Positions 6,044 to 13,048 of a stretch of DNA of 14,696 bases are shown one piece after another. Both the position numbers and the translations under genes were made by a program. Source of the stretch: WGAB01 sp964406105 (GTDB lineage Bacteria; Hydrothermota; Hydrothermia; WGAB01); NCBI GenBank assembly GCA_964406105.1, contig CAYOQK010000029.1, positions 1 through 14,696 of the forward strand. Reading direction: 5' to 3'. The notes under the pieces are model-generated. The model had not been told where the DNA came from and did no database searches. It saw only the letters and a program-made list of their open reading frames with translations. Position 1 is the first letter of the stretch. Each line of letters starts with the position of its first letter.

Positions 6044-6948
6044 TCTCCATGGTTTTCCTCAGCACACTCCTGGCCCTCACCGTCCAGGTGGAGGTGATCA
6101 ACGGAACCCGCCCTGGGAAACCCATCCCCGACGGCTATGTGAGGCTCCACGTCCTTTCTCCCCACGGCAACCTGATGTACACGGATAGTGCCCGCACCCA
6201 CCAGGGCAAGGCCACCTTTCAGGTAGAAAAGGAACACCTGTTTGGAGTGGCCTCGTTTACCTACGCAGGCCAAACCTTTTACTCGGAACAGGTGGCCCTG
6301 GAAGGGAACCCAACCCTGGAAATCCAAGTGTACGAACCCTCGGACGATCCCGGTCCCTTGTCCTATGGTCGGTTCCACATGGTGCTGATCCCCCTCGGCA
6401 AAGACACCCTCTACGTGAACGAGATCCAAACGATCCGATACGATTCCGACTACATGTACGCAGGAGATGCCCCAGCCCTGGTCATGCCGTTGGAGCCGGG
6501 GGCTGGCGTGGGCTTCCAACCCTTGCTGCCGGCTCAGGAGGACCTGTGGCTGGTGGTGAACGACACCGTGTACTTCACCGGACGCGTGCCGCCAGGATCC
6601 CAAACCGTGGCCTTTGCCCTCCATCTGCCCTTCAAAGGCTCCAAGACCCTGGTGCAGGTGCTGCCGGATACCCTGGAACAGGTGGACGTGTTCGTATCCC
6701 CCCTACTGGAAGTCACCCACAGCAACCTCCAGAGCCAGGGCCAGCAGGCCTTGGGCGGAAGTGTGTTCAACCATTACACCGGCCAAAACCTGGACCGAGT
6801 GGAGATTACCGTCGCCATGGCGGGTGCCGCTGCTGCCGGGGGGCCGCCGTGGATCCTCATCCTTGGGGGCCTCATCGTTTTGGTGCTGCTGATCCTTGTG
6901 ATTCTGCGTGCCCGGCGAAGCGGTGAGGAGCAGCCCCCGGCGGAATGA
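6040..6948 (+). CDS. Secreted protein with C-terminal membrane anchor, function unknown
   Basis: A 302-residue protein I cannot place in a named family. It has a short hydrophobic N-terminus (MISMVFLSTLLALT), probably a signal peptide, and one strong transmembrane helix at about 269-289 (PWILILGGLIVLVLLILVIL), followed by a basic RARR and a short acidic/proline tail. This topology puts the approximately 240-residue middle outside the cytoplasmic membrane. That middle is strand-rich: the first about 100 residues (VEVINGTRPGKPIPDGYVRL...) resemble an immunoglobulin-like or carboxypeptidase-regulatory-like module, and a second strand-rich segment spans about 110-220. An Ala/Gly linker (259-268) precedes the anchor. 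It overlaps both neighbours by 4 nt (ATGA junctions at 6040 and 6945), so it is embedded in the transcription unit. Confidence 0.8.
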   Translation: MISMVFLSTLLALTVQVEVINGTRPGKPIPDGYVRLHVLSPHGNLMYTDSARTHQGKATFQVEKEHLFGVASFTYAGQTFYSEQVALEGNPTLEIQVYEPSDDPGPLSYGRFHMVLIPLGKDTLYVNEIQTIRYDSDYMYAGDAPALVMPLEPGAGVGFQPLLPAQEDLWLVVNDTVYFTGRVPPGSQTVAFALHLPFKGSKTLVQVLPDTLEQVDVFVSPLLEVTHSNLQSQGQQALGGSVFNHYTGQNLDRVEITVAMAGAAAAGGPPWILILGGLIVLVLLILVILRARRSGEEQPPAE

Positions 6949-8174
6949 TCGCTGCTGACGAGTTCCGCGACCTGATCCACCGAGTCCTGGCGTCTCATCC
7001 CGTGGTTCGGGTGCTACGTCACGCATTGCACCAGGTGCAACAGCCGGGGTTCCTGGTGGGAGGGGTGGTGCGGGATCTGTGGCTGTACGGCCAAAGGGCC
7101 GATCCCCGAGCTTTTGATATGGATCTGGTGGTCCTGGGCTCCCCCCGCCCTCTGGTGCGGACCTTGGAGCAGCAGGGCTTCCGCGTGGTTAAGGCCTCTC
7201 CCTTTGGTACCTTCAAACTGAAGGGTCCAAAGGGCTCGCTGGATGTGGCCATGGCCCGCACCGAGACCTATCCGGAACCGGCGGCTTTGCCCAAGGTTCA
7301 ACCCGCCCACTCTATAGAGGACGACCTGGCCCGACGCGATTTCACCATCAACAGTATGGCCCTGGAACTATGGCCGGAGTTTGGCCGTCACCACGACCCC
7401 TTTCAGGGTTTGCGGGACCTACAGGAAGGGTGGATCCGTGTGTTGCACGAGGGGAGTTTCCGGGACGACCCTACCCGAGCCTTCCGCGCCGTGAGGTACC
7501 GCCTTCGGTTTGGTTTCCAATACGCTCCTGAGACTGTCCGGGAGTTTGTGCACGCCCGAGCGGTGATGGCTCGGCTGACCTTTGAACGGATCCAGAGCGA
7601 GATCCTGAGGATCGCCCAGGAACCCCACCCCGCCCGATGCATGCAAGAGGTGGCTACCCTGGGCCTTCTGGAGGCCTATCGCCCGTCCTGGAAAGCCCAT
7701 CCGGAACTGTTGCAACGGTTGTCCTCGGTGTCGCTGGAACCCGAAAGTGAGTGGCCTGTGCTCCTCGTGCCCTTCCTTTTCCACCATCCAGGGGAGGTGG
7801 ACCGGCTTCCCCTGAAACGCTCTGACCGGCAGCTGCTCAGGACCCTGCTCCAAATCCTGCAGGAACCCAAGCCCCATGACTTGGCCGAGGCCTTTGACCG
7901 CTACGGCCATCTGCCACCCCGGTGGCTGGAACTCGCGAGCATTCTGACGGGCTGGGAAACGCTCCGCCGGTTGGGGCAAAGGCTTCGGGAGATCCGGCCC
8001 TGTTTGCGCGGCGACGACCTGCAAAACCTGGGCCTCCAAGGACGCCAGGTAGGGCAACTCCTGCAAGAGATCCGGAAACAGTGGGTTTTGGGGCGTATCC
8101 GGTCCTGCGAGGAGGAACACCGTTGGGTCCGTCAACGCCTGGAAACGGGAACCCCCCAAAACGGTGGCTGGTGA
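6945..8174 (+). CDS. CCA-adding / poly(A) polymerase family nucleotidyltransferase
   Basis: A 409-residue class II nucleotidyltransferase of the tRNA CCA-adding/poly(A) polymerase family, which adds C and/or A residues to RNA 3' ends. The catalytic head is intact: LVGGVVRD (37-44), FDMDLV with Asp58 and Asp60 as metal ligands, DVAMARTE (100-107), EDDLARRDFTINSMAL (125-140), and DPTRAFRAVRYRLRFGF (175-191). The C-terminal half (200-409) is helical, as in the neck, body and tail regions of class II enzymes. Whether it adds full CCA, only CC, only A, or poly(A) cannot be decided by eye, since the discriminating features are subtle. The start overlaps the previous stop by 4 nt. The 3' end overlaps the lipid kinase gene, whose start lies 52 nt inside it. 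Confidence 0.93.
   Translation: MIAADEFRDLIHRVLASHPVVRVLRHALHQVQQPGFLVGGVVRDLWLYGQRADPRAFDMDLVVLGSPRPLVRTLEQQGFRVVKASPFGTFKLKGPKGSLDVAMARTETYPEPAALPKVQPAHSIEDDLARRDFTINSMALELWPEFGRHHDPFQGLRDLQEGWIRVLHEGSFRDDPTRAFRAVRYRLRFGFQYAPETVREFVHARAVMARLTFERIQSEILRIAQEPHPARCMQEVATLGLLEAYRPSWKAHPELLQRLSSVSLEPESEWPVLLVPFLFHHPGEVDRLPLKRSDRQLLRTLLQILQEPKPHDLAEAFDRYGHLPPRWLELASILTGWETLRRLGQRLREIRPCLRGDDLQNLGLQGRQVGQLLQEIRKQWVLGRIRSCEEEHRWVRQRLETGTPQNGGW
8111..8125 (+). promoter_or_regulatory. Shine-Dalgarno that selects a TTG start for the lipid kinase
   Basis: GGAGG at 8111-8115 lies 7 nt before TTG 8123. The only other nearby candidate, GTG 8171 (which overlaps the upstream TGA), has no recognisable Shine-Dalgarno and would cut off the KRWLV half of the first beta strand. 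This supports the rare TTG start inside the upstream coding region. Confidence 0.6.
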
Positions 8175-9079
8175 TTGCCAACCCTGCAGCCGGCCAGGGT
8201 CGGGTGCGCAAGGCCCTGCCCCGGCTGGAGCAAACCCTTGCCGATCTGGGGGTGTCATACCAACTGGTGGTGACCTCCGGGCCAGGAGAGGCGAAGCGAT
8301 GGGCCGAGCGCTTCCGGGAGGCGGACGTTGACCTTGTGGCCGCTGTCGGTGGGGATGGCACCGTGCGCGAGGTGGCCACGGGATTGCTCCATGCTGAGGT
8401 TCCCCTCTTGGTGGTGCCCTTGGGTTCGGGCAACGACTTTTCCCGTGTGGTGAACTGCGACCGGCCCTGGCTCCAGGTGCTTCGCTCGCCCTGGAAAGGC
8501 ACGTCCCCCCGCTGGGTGGACGTGGGATACGCCGAGATGGATCATGGCTCGGAGGTGTTTGTGAACGGAGCCGGCATCGGCTTTGATGCCTGTGTGGTGG
8601 AAAACATGCCCCGGTTTCGCGTGCTTAAGGGAGACCTGTGGTACTTGGCCACTGTGATCTACACCTTTTTTGGCTTTCGGCCACCCCGACTGGAGGCCCA
8701 GGATCCCCACGGCCAAGTGGTCCACCACGGGCCCGCTCTGCTGTTCTCCGTGGGCAACGGACAGTACTTGGGTGGTGGATTCCATCTCTTTCCCCGATCC
8801 CGGTTAGACGATGGTTTGCTGGATATCTCCGTGGTGCAGCCGTTGAGTGTGATCCAGTTCGCCCGGAAACTCCCCAAGGTGTTCAAGGGCACCCATCTAC
8901 AGGAACCCGAGGTGTCTTACCACCAGCTCTCTGAGGTTCTCGTGTCCTTAGAGCGTGCTTATCCCATTCAAATGGACGGGGAGTTGCCCGGCCGGAGCCG
9001 TTCCTTTCGCTTTGGGCTGCTGCCCCGAGCCCTTCGGGTTTGGTGGGGCTGCGGTGGGCAGGCAGAGACAACGCCTTAG
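8123..9079 (+). CDS. Diacylglycerol/lipid kinase family protein
   Basis: A 318-residue member of the DagK/YegS/sphingosine-kinase-like family, which phosphorylates membrane lipids such as diacylglycerol with ATP. Motifs: first strand and nucleotide loop RWLVIANPAAGQGR (14-27), the GGDGT signature (76-80) followed by VREVATGL, PLGSGNDFSR (99-108), VNGAGIGFDA (147-156), LLFSVGNGQYLGGGF (206-220), the DDGLLDI block (229-235), and MDGE (284-287). All are typical, so it should be catalytically active and peripheral to the inner face of the membrane. The TTG start at 8123 is preferred for its Shine-Dalgarno and for keeping the whole first strand. The gene overlaps the nucleotidyltransferase by 52 nt and is last in the plus-strand unit, followed about 90 nt later by a terminator. 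The exact lipid substrate is unknown. Confidence 0.9.
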   Translation: MGPSTPGNGNPPKRWLVIANPAAGQGRVRKALPRLEQTLADLGVSYQLVVTSGPGEAKRWAERFREADVDLVAAVGGDGTVREVATGLLHAEVPLLVVPLGSGNDFSRVVNCDRPWLQVLRSPWKGTSPRWVDVGYAEMDHGSEVFVNGAGIGFDACVVENMPRFRVLKGDLWYLATVIYTFFGFRPPRLEAQDPHGQVVHHGPALLFSVGNGQYLGGGFHLFPRSRLDDGLLDISVVQPLSVIQFARKLPKVFKGTHLQEPEVSYHQLSEVLVSLERAYPIQMDGELPGRSRSFRFGLLPRALRVWWGCGGQAETTP

Positions 9080-9170
9080 GTGGGAATCGTCCCGGCAGAG
9101 TTCAGTGTCCCCACAGGGCCGAGGGGCTTCAGGTTTGGCCCCTGGGGCTACCCAAGGAAAGGGTGGAAAT

Positions 9171-9201
9171 GGCCTCAGCCGCAGGGCTGAGGCCTGCTTT
9201 T
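9171..9201 (+). terminator. Hairpin terminator between convergent units
   Basis: GGCCTCAGCC (9171-9180), loop GCAG, and GGCTGAGGCC (9185-9194) form a perfect 10-bp GC-rich stem, followed by TGCTTTT (9195-9201). It lies about 90 nt after the lipid kinase stop and about 26 nt after the stop of the minus-strand PC4-like gene. It can serve both directions, although the T-run is better on the plus side (minus side reads ATTT after the stem). Confidence 0.75.
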
Positions 9202-9220
9202 GGAGGTCAGTAGAGGGGGA

Positions 9221-9652
9221 TCAACCGGCAGGGGCGTAGTCTTCAAACAGCCGTTCACGTGTGACGCGTTCAAACAAGGCGTCTAAGGCTTCGCGCAGGG
9301 GCAAGAGAACCACCTCGGTTTCTCCGCACTCGCACCGGTAAATGCCAGGTTGAACCTCACGAACACCGGTTTTGCACACTGGGCATACTGCAGCGTGGAC
9401 GTGGTGAGGGGTGGCCTGCCGTTCGTGAAACCCCACCTGCTCGTAAACCTCCTGCAGCTTCTTCATGGAGTCCAGGAAGGGGGTGAAAAACTCCTCTGGA
9501 AAGGTCAGCCCCTGTTCCGTGGGCACCATTTTGCCGCTTTCGGGATCCAATTGGTACAAACGAATATCCAACAGCCACCGGCCGTCTTTCCGTTTTCGGT
9601 ATACCCGAAGTTCTCCTTTTCCAAACTTCCCGGAATACAGCAGTTCCGGCAT
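9221..9652 (-). CDS. PC4-like (transcriptional coactivator p15) domain protein with zinc ribbon
   Basis: A 143-residue protein. The ATG (complement of 9650-9652) is preceded at 7 nt by GGAGG; longer upstream readings are proline-rich and run into mfd, so they were rejected. Residues about 12-66 fit the PC4/p15 single-stranded nucleic-acid-binding fold: ELRVYRKRKDGRWLLDIRLY, then DPESGKMVPTEQGLTFPEEFF, matching the family pattern of a basic strand, a 'DIR.Y' strand, a 'P..+G..L' turn and a final helix. A second part (88-118) has CPVC (Cys90, Cys93) and CEC (Cys107, Cys109), a probable zinc ribbon with uneven spacing, then a helical tail. PC4 proteins bind ssDNA or RNA and act in transcription in eukaryotes; bacterial homologues are sparsely characterised. 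It lies 119 nt downstream of mfd on the same strand and may share its transcript. The domain call is by eye and should be treated as moderate. Confidence 0.72.
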   Translation of the reverse strand: MPELLYSGKFGKGELRVYRKRKDGRWLLDIRLYQLDPESGKMVPTEQGLTFPEEFFTPFLDSMKKLQEVYEQVGFHERQATPHHVHAAVCPVCKTGVREVQPGIYRCECGETEVVLLPLREALDALFERVTRERLFEDYAPAG

Positions 9653-9687
9653 TGCTCTCCCTCCTTTTGGCTCAATTTTAAAGGTAG

Positions 9688-9703
9688 CCCTCCTATGGGA
9701 GGG
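9688..9703 (-). repeat. Short inverted repeat in the mfd-PC4 gap
   Basis: CCCTCC and GGAGGG flank a 4-nt TATG loop, forming a 6-bp GC stem 36 nt upstream of the PC4-like start. On the minus strand it is followed by a CTACCTTTAAAATTG stretch. It could be a weak attenuator, a processing site or chance; there is no proper U-tract. Confidence 0.3.
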
Positions 9704-9771
9704 GACGCTCGGTTTGGGGCTCTTGGATGCTTGGGCCAGGCAGGGGGCTGGCTTAAAGGTTTGGTGGGGGC

Positions 9772-12555
9772 TCACCGGAGGCTTTTGGCCGCTGATCGGT
9801 GCACCCAGCGGAACACCAGGTCGCGGCGGAGGCGCTCGCGGGTTCCTTCCTGCCGTTCCAAGAGCACATGCTGGGGTTCCAGAACAGCACTGATGTATTC
9901 CGGCCGCTGTTTCAGCCACAGTTTCAGTCGTTCCAGATCCAGGAGGTTCCGAGCCGCTTCGGGCAACGGTCCAAAGCGGTCCTGGAGTTCCAGTTCCAGA
10001 TCGTCCAGCTCTTCCAGGGTTTCGGCGGAAGCGATGCGCCGATAAAAACTCACGCGCACGTGGGGCTCCTGGATGTACTCTTCGGGGAGATATGCCTCCA
10101 CGCCGGGTTGGATTCGGGGGCCAGATGCGTCAGCGATCTCCTCGCCCAGCATCTGCCGAAGGGTTTTCTCCAGGAGGGCAAAGAATAGATGATACCCCAC
10201 ATGGCGGGCATGTCCGTGTTGTTCCAACCCCAAGAGGTTGCCGGCCCCGCGGATTTCCAGATCGGCCAGGGCGATCTTGAGGGAGGCCCCCAGGTGACGG
10301 TACTGTTGAATCGCCCGAATCCGGGCGCGGGCCCGTTCGCCCATGCGTCGGGGCACAAAGAAGTACGCATACGCCTGCACCGTGGACCGCCCCACCCGCC
10401 CCCGGAGTTGGTGCAACTCGGCCAGGCCGAAGAGGTGGGCGTTCTCCACGATCAGGGTGTTGGCCCGAGGGAAGTCCAGGCCCGATTCCACGATGGAAGT
10501 GCTGAGCAGAAGATCCAACTCGCCCAGGTAGAACTGCAGGAACACCTCTTCCAACTCGGACTCTCGCATGCGTCCGTGGGCAATCCCGATTCGCAGGTCT
10601 GGGAGCATTTGCAAAAGCCGCGTTCGGATGGCCGGGAGCGAGGCGATCCGGTTATGGATGTAAAACACCTGTCCGCCGCGAGCACGCTCACGGAGGATGG
10701 CCTCCCGGACCACATCAGGGTCGTACACCCCAACATGGGTTTCCACCTCTTGTCGGCCGACGGGCGGGGTTTCAATGGTGGACAGGCTGTAGATTTTCCC
10801 CAGGGCGGCGTAAAGGGTGCGGGGAATGGGGGTGGCCGTGAGCCGTAGGGTGTCCACCGTGATGTAGCGTTGTCGGATCTTCTCCTTTTGCAGGACTCCG
10901 AATCGGTGTTCCTCGTCAATGATCAAGAGCCCCAGGTCCTGGAACTCCACATCATCTTGGAGCAAGCGATGGGTGCCAATCACAATGTCCACTTGGCCCG
11001 TGCGGAGTCCCTTCAGGATTTCGAGAACCCGGCTGGCTGGTGTGAGGCGAGAGAGCATCTCCACCCGCACGGGCACGTCCTGGAGCCGGCGACGAAAGGT
11101 TTGGTAGTGTTGCAGGGCCAGAATGGTGGTGGGTACCAAAAGGGCCACCTGTTTGCCGGCAGAAACGGCCTTCACAGCGGCACGGAGAGCGATCTCGGTT
11201 TTGCCAAAGCCCACCTCTCCCGCCACCAATCGGTCCATGATGTACGGGGATTCCATGTCGCGCTTTACCTCTTGGAGGGCGCGCTCTTGGTCTGGAGTCA
11301 GGGGATAGGGGAAAGAGAGCTCCACCTCGCGCACCAATTCGTCGTCTTTGGGGAAGGCAAAGCCCCGTTTCAGGTGTTTGAGGGCATGGAGGTTCACGAT
11401 CTCCTGGGCGTACCCCCAAAGGGCGTCCTGCAGCTGTTGGAGCCGACGTTGCCAATGTCCTGAGGAGAGGGAGGACAAGGCCGGAGGCGCGGAACCGGGG
11501 GTGGTGTAGCGGTACACCTCGTGCATTCGGTAGGTGGGCACCAGCACGCGTCCATCCCGGTATTCCAAGACCAGGCAATCGTACACTGCGTGGCCCTCTC
11601 GCACCTGTTCCAGGCCGGCAAACCGAGCGACGCCGTACTCCGGGTAAACCACATAGTCACCCGGCATCAAGGTGCTTGGGTCCTCAATTCGTTCTCCCAG
11701 ATCTGGGAGGTCCAGATCTTGGCGGGGTCTTCGTTCGCGGATCTCCATGTCCGAGAACAGGGCGAGTTGGAGGTCAGGCAGCAGGGCACCGGTGAAGAAC
11801 CCGCCGCGTTTCACGGCCACGCCAAAAAGGTCGCGGTATGCTGGATGGTGTTTTTCACGAGGGCTAAAGAACACCACCTCCAGGCCCTGATCGCGGGCGG
11901 CTTCCACGGCCGATTTCAAGCGTCGCCAGTCGCCCACAAAGGGGGGATTGGTGCGGTATACGAGACTCTGAGTCCTTTGGAACTCCAAGATCCGAAGGCC
12001 CTGCGAAGTGCCGCCGGGCTCTGGAAGATGGGCCTGATTCAGGGTTTCCACGGAACGCTGACTCTGGGGATCAAATCGGCGGATGGAGGCGATTTCGTCG
12101 TCCCAGAGTTCCAGCCGTAGGGGCAGAGGATCTCCGGGGAGGAAGAGGTCCAAGATTCCGCCCCGAAGGGCGAACTGGCCAGGGGCGACAACAAAGGACA
12201 CCCGTTCAAAGTTCAGCGCTTCCAGTTCTTCCAAGAGCTGGGATAGGGGTAGGGTTTGGCCCACACGGTAGGTTCGGCGACGGTGTCGCTGTGCAAGGGC
12301 TTCAAAGTCCTCCAGATGTTCGCGGGGCACCAGGAACACGGGCACCGGGGAAAAGGCGCGGGTGGGCGAGAACACCTCGGCGGTGATCCCGAAGGCCCGA
12401 AGGCTCTCCCGGAGCAGCCGAGCCTCACGGGGGGAGTCCACCACGAGGGCCACGGGTTTTTCCGGAAAAGCCACCAGGAAAAGGGTAATGAGGGAATCGG
12501 GCCATCCGGGATCCGGAGCGGGGATCTCCCGGAGCAGGGCCTCAAGGCGATCCAT
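9772..12555 (-). CDS. mfd: Transcription-repair coupling factor Mfd, compact form
   Basis: A 927-residue Mfd, the ATP-driven translocase that removes stalled RNA polymerase and recruits UvrA. The UvrB-like N-terminal module is recognisable (FVVAPGQFALRGGILDLF 121-138, LELWDDEI 148-155, FDPQSQR 161-167). The polymerase-interaction domain follows (LMPGDYVVYPEYGVARFAGL 296-315, through YRMHEVYRYT). The motor is complete: GEVGFGKTE (446-454, Walker A), DEEH (547-550), LTATPIPRT (572-580), IVESGLDFPRANT (688-700), and LHQLRGRVGRS (714-724). The translocation region LADLEIRGAGNLLG (763-776) and C-terminal VRVSFYRRIASA are present. Against about 1150 residues in E. coli, the N-terminal UvrA-binding part, the D3 linker domain and the C-terminal tail are all shortened. 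The ATG whose complement is 12553-12555 overlaps the HEAT gene by 14 nt; GTG at 12561 and ATG at 12591 are alternatives. Confidence 0.95.
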   Translation of the reverse strand: MDRLEALLREIPAPDPGWPDSLITLFLVAFPEKPVALVVDSPREARLLRESLRAFGITAEVFSPTRAFSPVPVFLVPREHLEDFEALAQRHRRRTYRVGQTLPLSQLLEELEALNFERVSFVVAPGQFALRGGILDLFLPGDPLPLRLELWDDEIASIRRFDPQSQRSVETLNQAHLPEPGGTSQGLRILEFQRTQSLVYRTNPPFVGDWRRLKSAVEAARDQGLEVVFFSPREKHHPAYRDLFGVAVKRGGFFTGALLPDLQLALFSDMEIRERRPRQDLDLPDLGERIEDPSTLMPGDYVVYPEYGVARFAGLEQVREGHAVYDCLVLEYRDGRVLVPTYRMHEVYRYTTPGSAPPALSSLSSGHWQRRLQQLQDALWGYAQEIVNLHALKHLKRGFAFPKDDELVREVELSFPYPLTPDQERALQEVKRDMESPYIMDRLVAGEVGFGKTEIALRAAVKAVSAGKQVALLVPTTILALQHYQTFRRRLQDVPVRVEMLSRLTPASRVLEILKGLRTGQVDIVIGTHRLLQDDVEFQDLGLLIIDEEHRFGVLQKEKIRQRYITVDTLRLTATPIPRTLYAALGKIYSLSTIETPPVGRQEVETHVGVYDPDVVREAILRERARGGQVFYIHNRIASLPAIRTRLLQMLPDLRIGIAHGRMRESELEEVFLQFYLGELDLLLSTSIVESGLDFPRANTLIVENAHLFGLAELHQLRGRVGRSTVQAYAYFFVPRRMGERARARIRAIQQYRHLGASLKIALADLEIRGAGNLLGLEQHGHARHVGYHLFFALLEKTLRQMLGEEIADASGPRIQPGVEAYLPEEYIQEPHVRVSFYRRIASAETLEELDDLELELQDRFGPLPEAARNLLDLERLKLWLKQRPEYISAVLEPQHVLLERQEGTRERLRRDLVFRWVHRSAAKSLR

Positions 12556-13048
12556 GCGCACGGGCGCTACGCATTGCCTCCAGGAGTTCAAACTCCTTGA
12601 TGGCCTTCAACAGGTTTTCCAAAAGGACCCGGTGTTCCGGATCCACGTCATTGTAAAGATCTGGATGTTCGGAGAGGATTTTGGCCAGCGCGCGGGCGGC
12701 CTCGTTTCGCACGGTGTAGTTACGTTCGTGCAAGAGCTTCAGCAGGGTAGGCACTGCCCGAGTGCTCCGGATCTCGCCGGCCACATAGGCTGCGGCCGCC
12801 CGAACGTACCAATAGCCTTCATTGAGCATGGGCAGAATCTCGTTTTCCACGAGTTCCCCAAAGGTTGCCAGTACCTGGGCTGCGCGTTCCCGCACGTGCC
12901 AGCTATCGGAGTAGAGGAGGGCCAAGAGGCGTCCCCGATCGCCCCGTTCGCGAAGCAGTTCCACGCCCTTGATCCGTTCCACCAGATCTTTGGACTTCAA
13001 GAACTGCTCTACGATGTCGCGGGACTCTCCAGAAGAGCGCTGGCCCAT
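12542..13048 (-). CDS. HEAT-repeat protein
   Basis: A 168-residue all-helical protein with about three to four HEAT-like repeats. The clearest units are ERIKGVELLRERGDRGRLLALL (24-45), DSWHVRERAAQVLATFGE (48-65), GYWYVRAAAAYVAGEIRS (78-95) with AVPTLLKLL, and RNYTVRNEAARALAKILSE (109-127). Each carries the 'VR.xAA..L' core typical of HEAT repeats; such proteins act as scaffolds for protein-protein contacts. There is no signal peptide or catalytic motif. The ATG has GGAGG 9 nt upstream, inside the obg gene. The gene overlaps obg by 40 nt and mfd by 14 nt, so it is translated in close coupling with both. The partner is unknown; a link with Obg or Mfd is inference from position only. Confidence 0.85.
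   Translation of the reverse strand: MGQRSSGESRDIVEQFLKSKDLVERIKGVELLRERGDRGRLLALLYSDSWHVRERAAQVLATFGELVENEILPMLNEGYWYVRAAAAYVAGEIRSTRAVPTLLKLLHERNYTVRNEAARALAKILSEHPDLYNDVDPEHRVLLENLLKAIKEFELLEAMRSARAHGSP

Noticed and set aside
7922..8122. N-terminal extension of the lipid kinase (open frame from 7922)
   Set aside because: It lies wholly inside the nucleotidyltransferase gene, is rich in Pro/Gly/Arg, and has no family similarity; the TTG at 8123 has the Shine-Dalgarno.
7419..8258. Long minus-strand open frame (279 codons)
   Set aside because: Antisense to the nucleotidyltransferase; composition is that of a reverse-frame shadow, with no motifs.
9080..9170. Additional small inverted repeats and GC-rich runs after the lipid kinase
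   Set aside because: Only about 5-bp stems with imperfect pairing; not distinguishable from chance in GC-rich DNA.
9653..9919. N-terminal extension of the PC4-like protein (open frame up to 9919)
   Set aside because: The added residues are low-complexity and proline-rich, overlap the end of mfd, and the ATG at 9652 has a clear Shine-Dalgarno.
10189..10848. Plus-strand open frame (219 codons)
   Set aside because: Antisense to the conserved helicase motor of mfd; no recognisable domain.
11521..12120. Plus-strand open frame (199 codons)
   Set aside because: Antisense to mfd; a GC-rich shadow frame.
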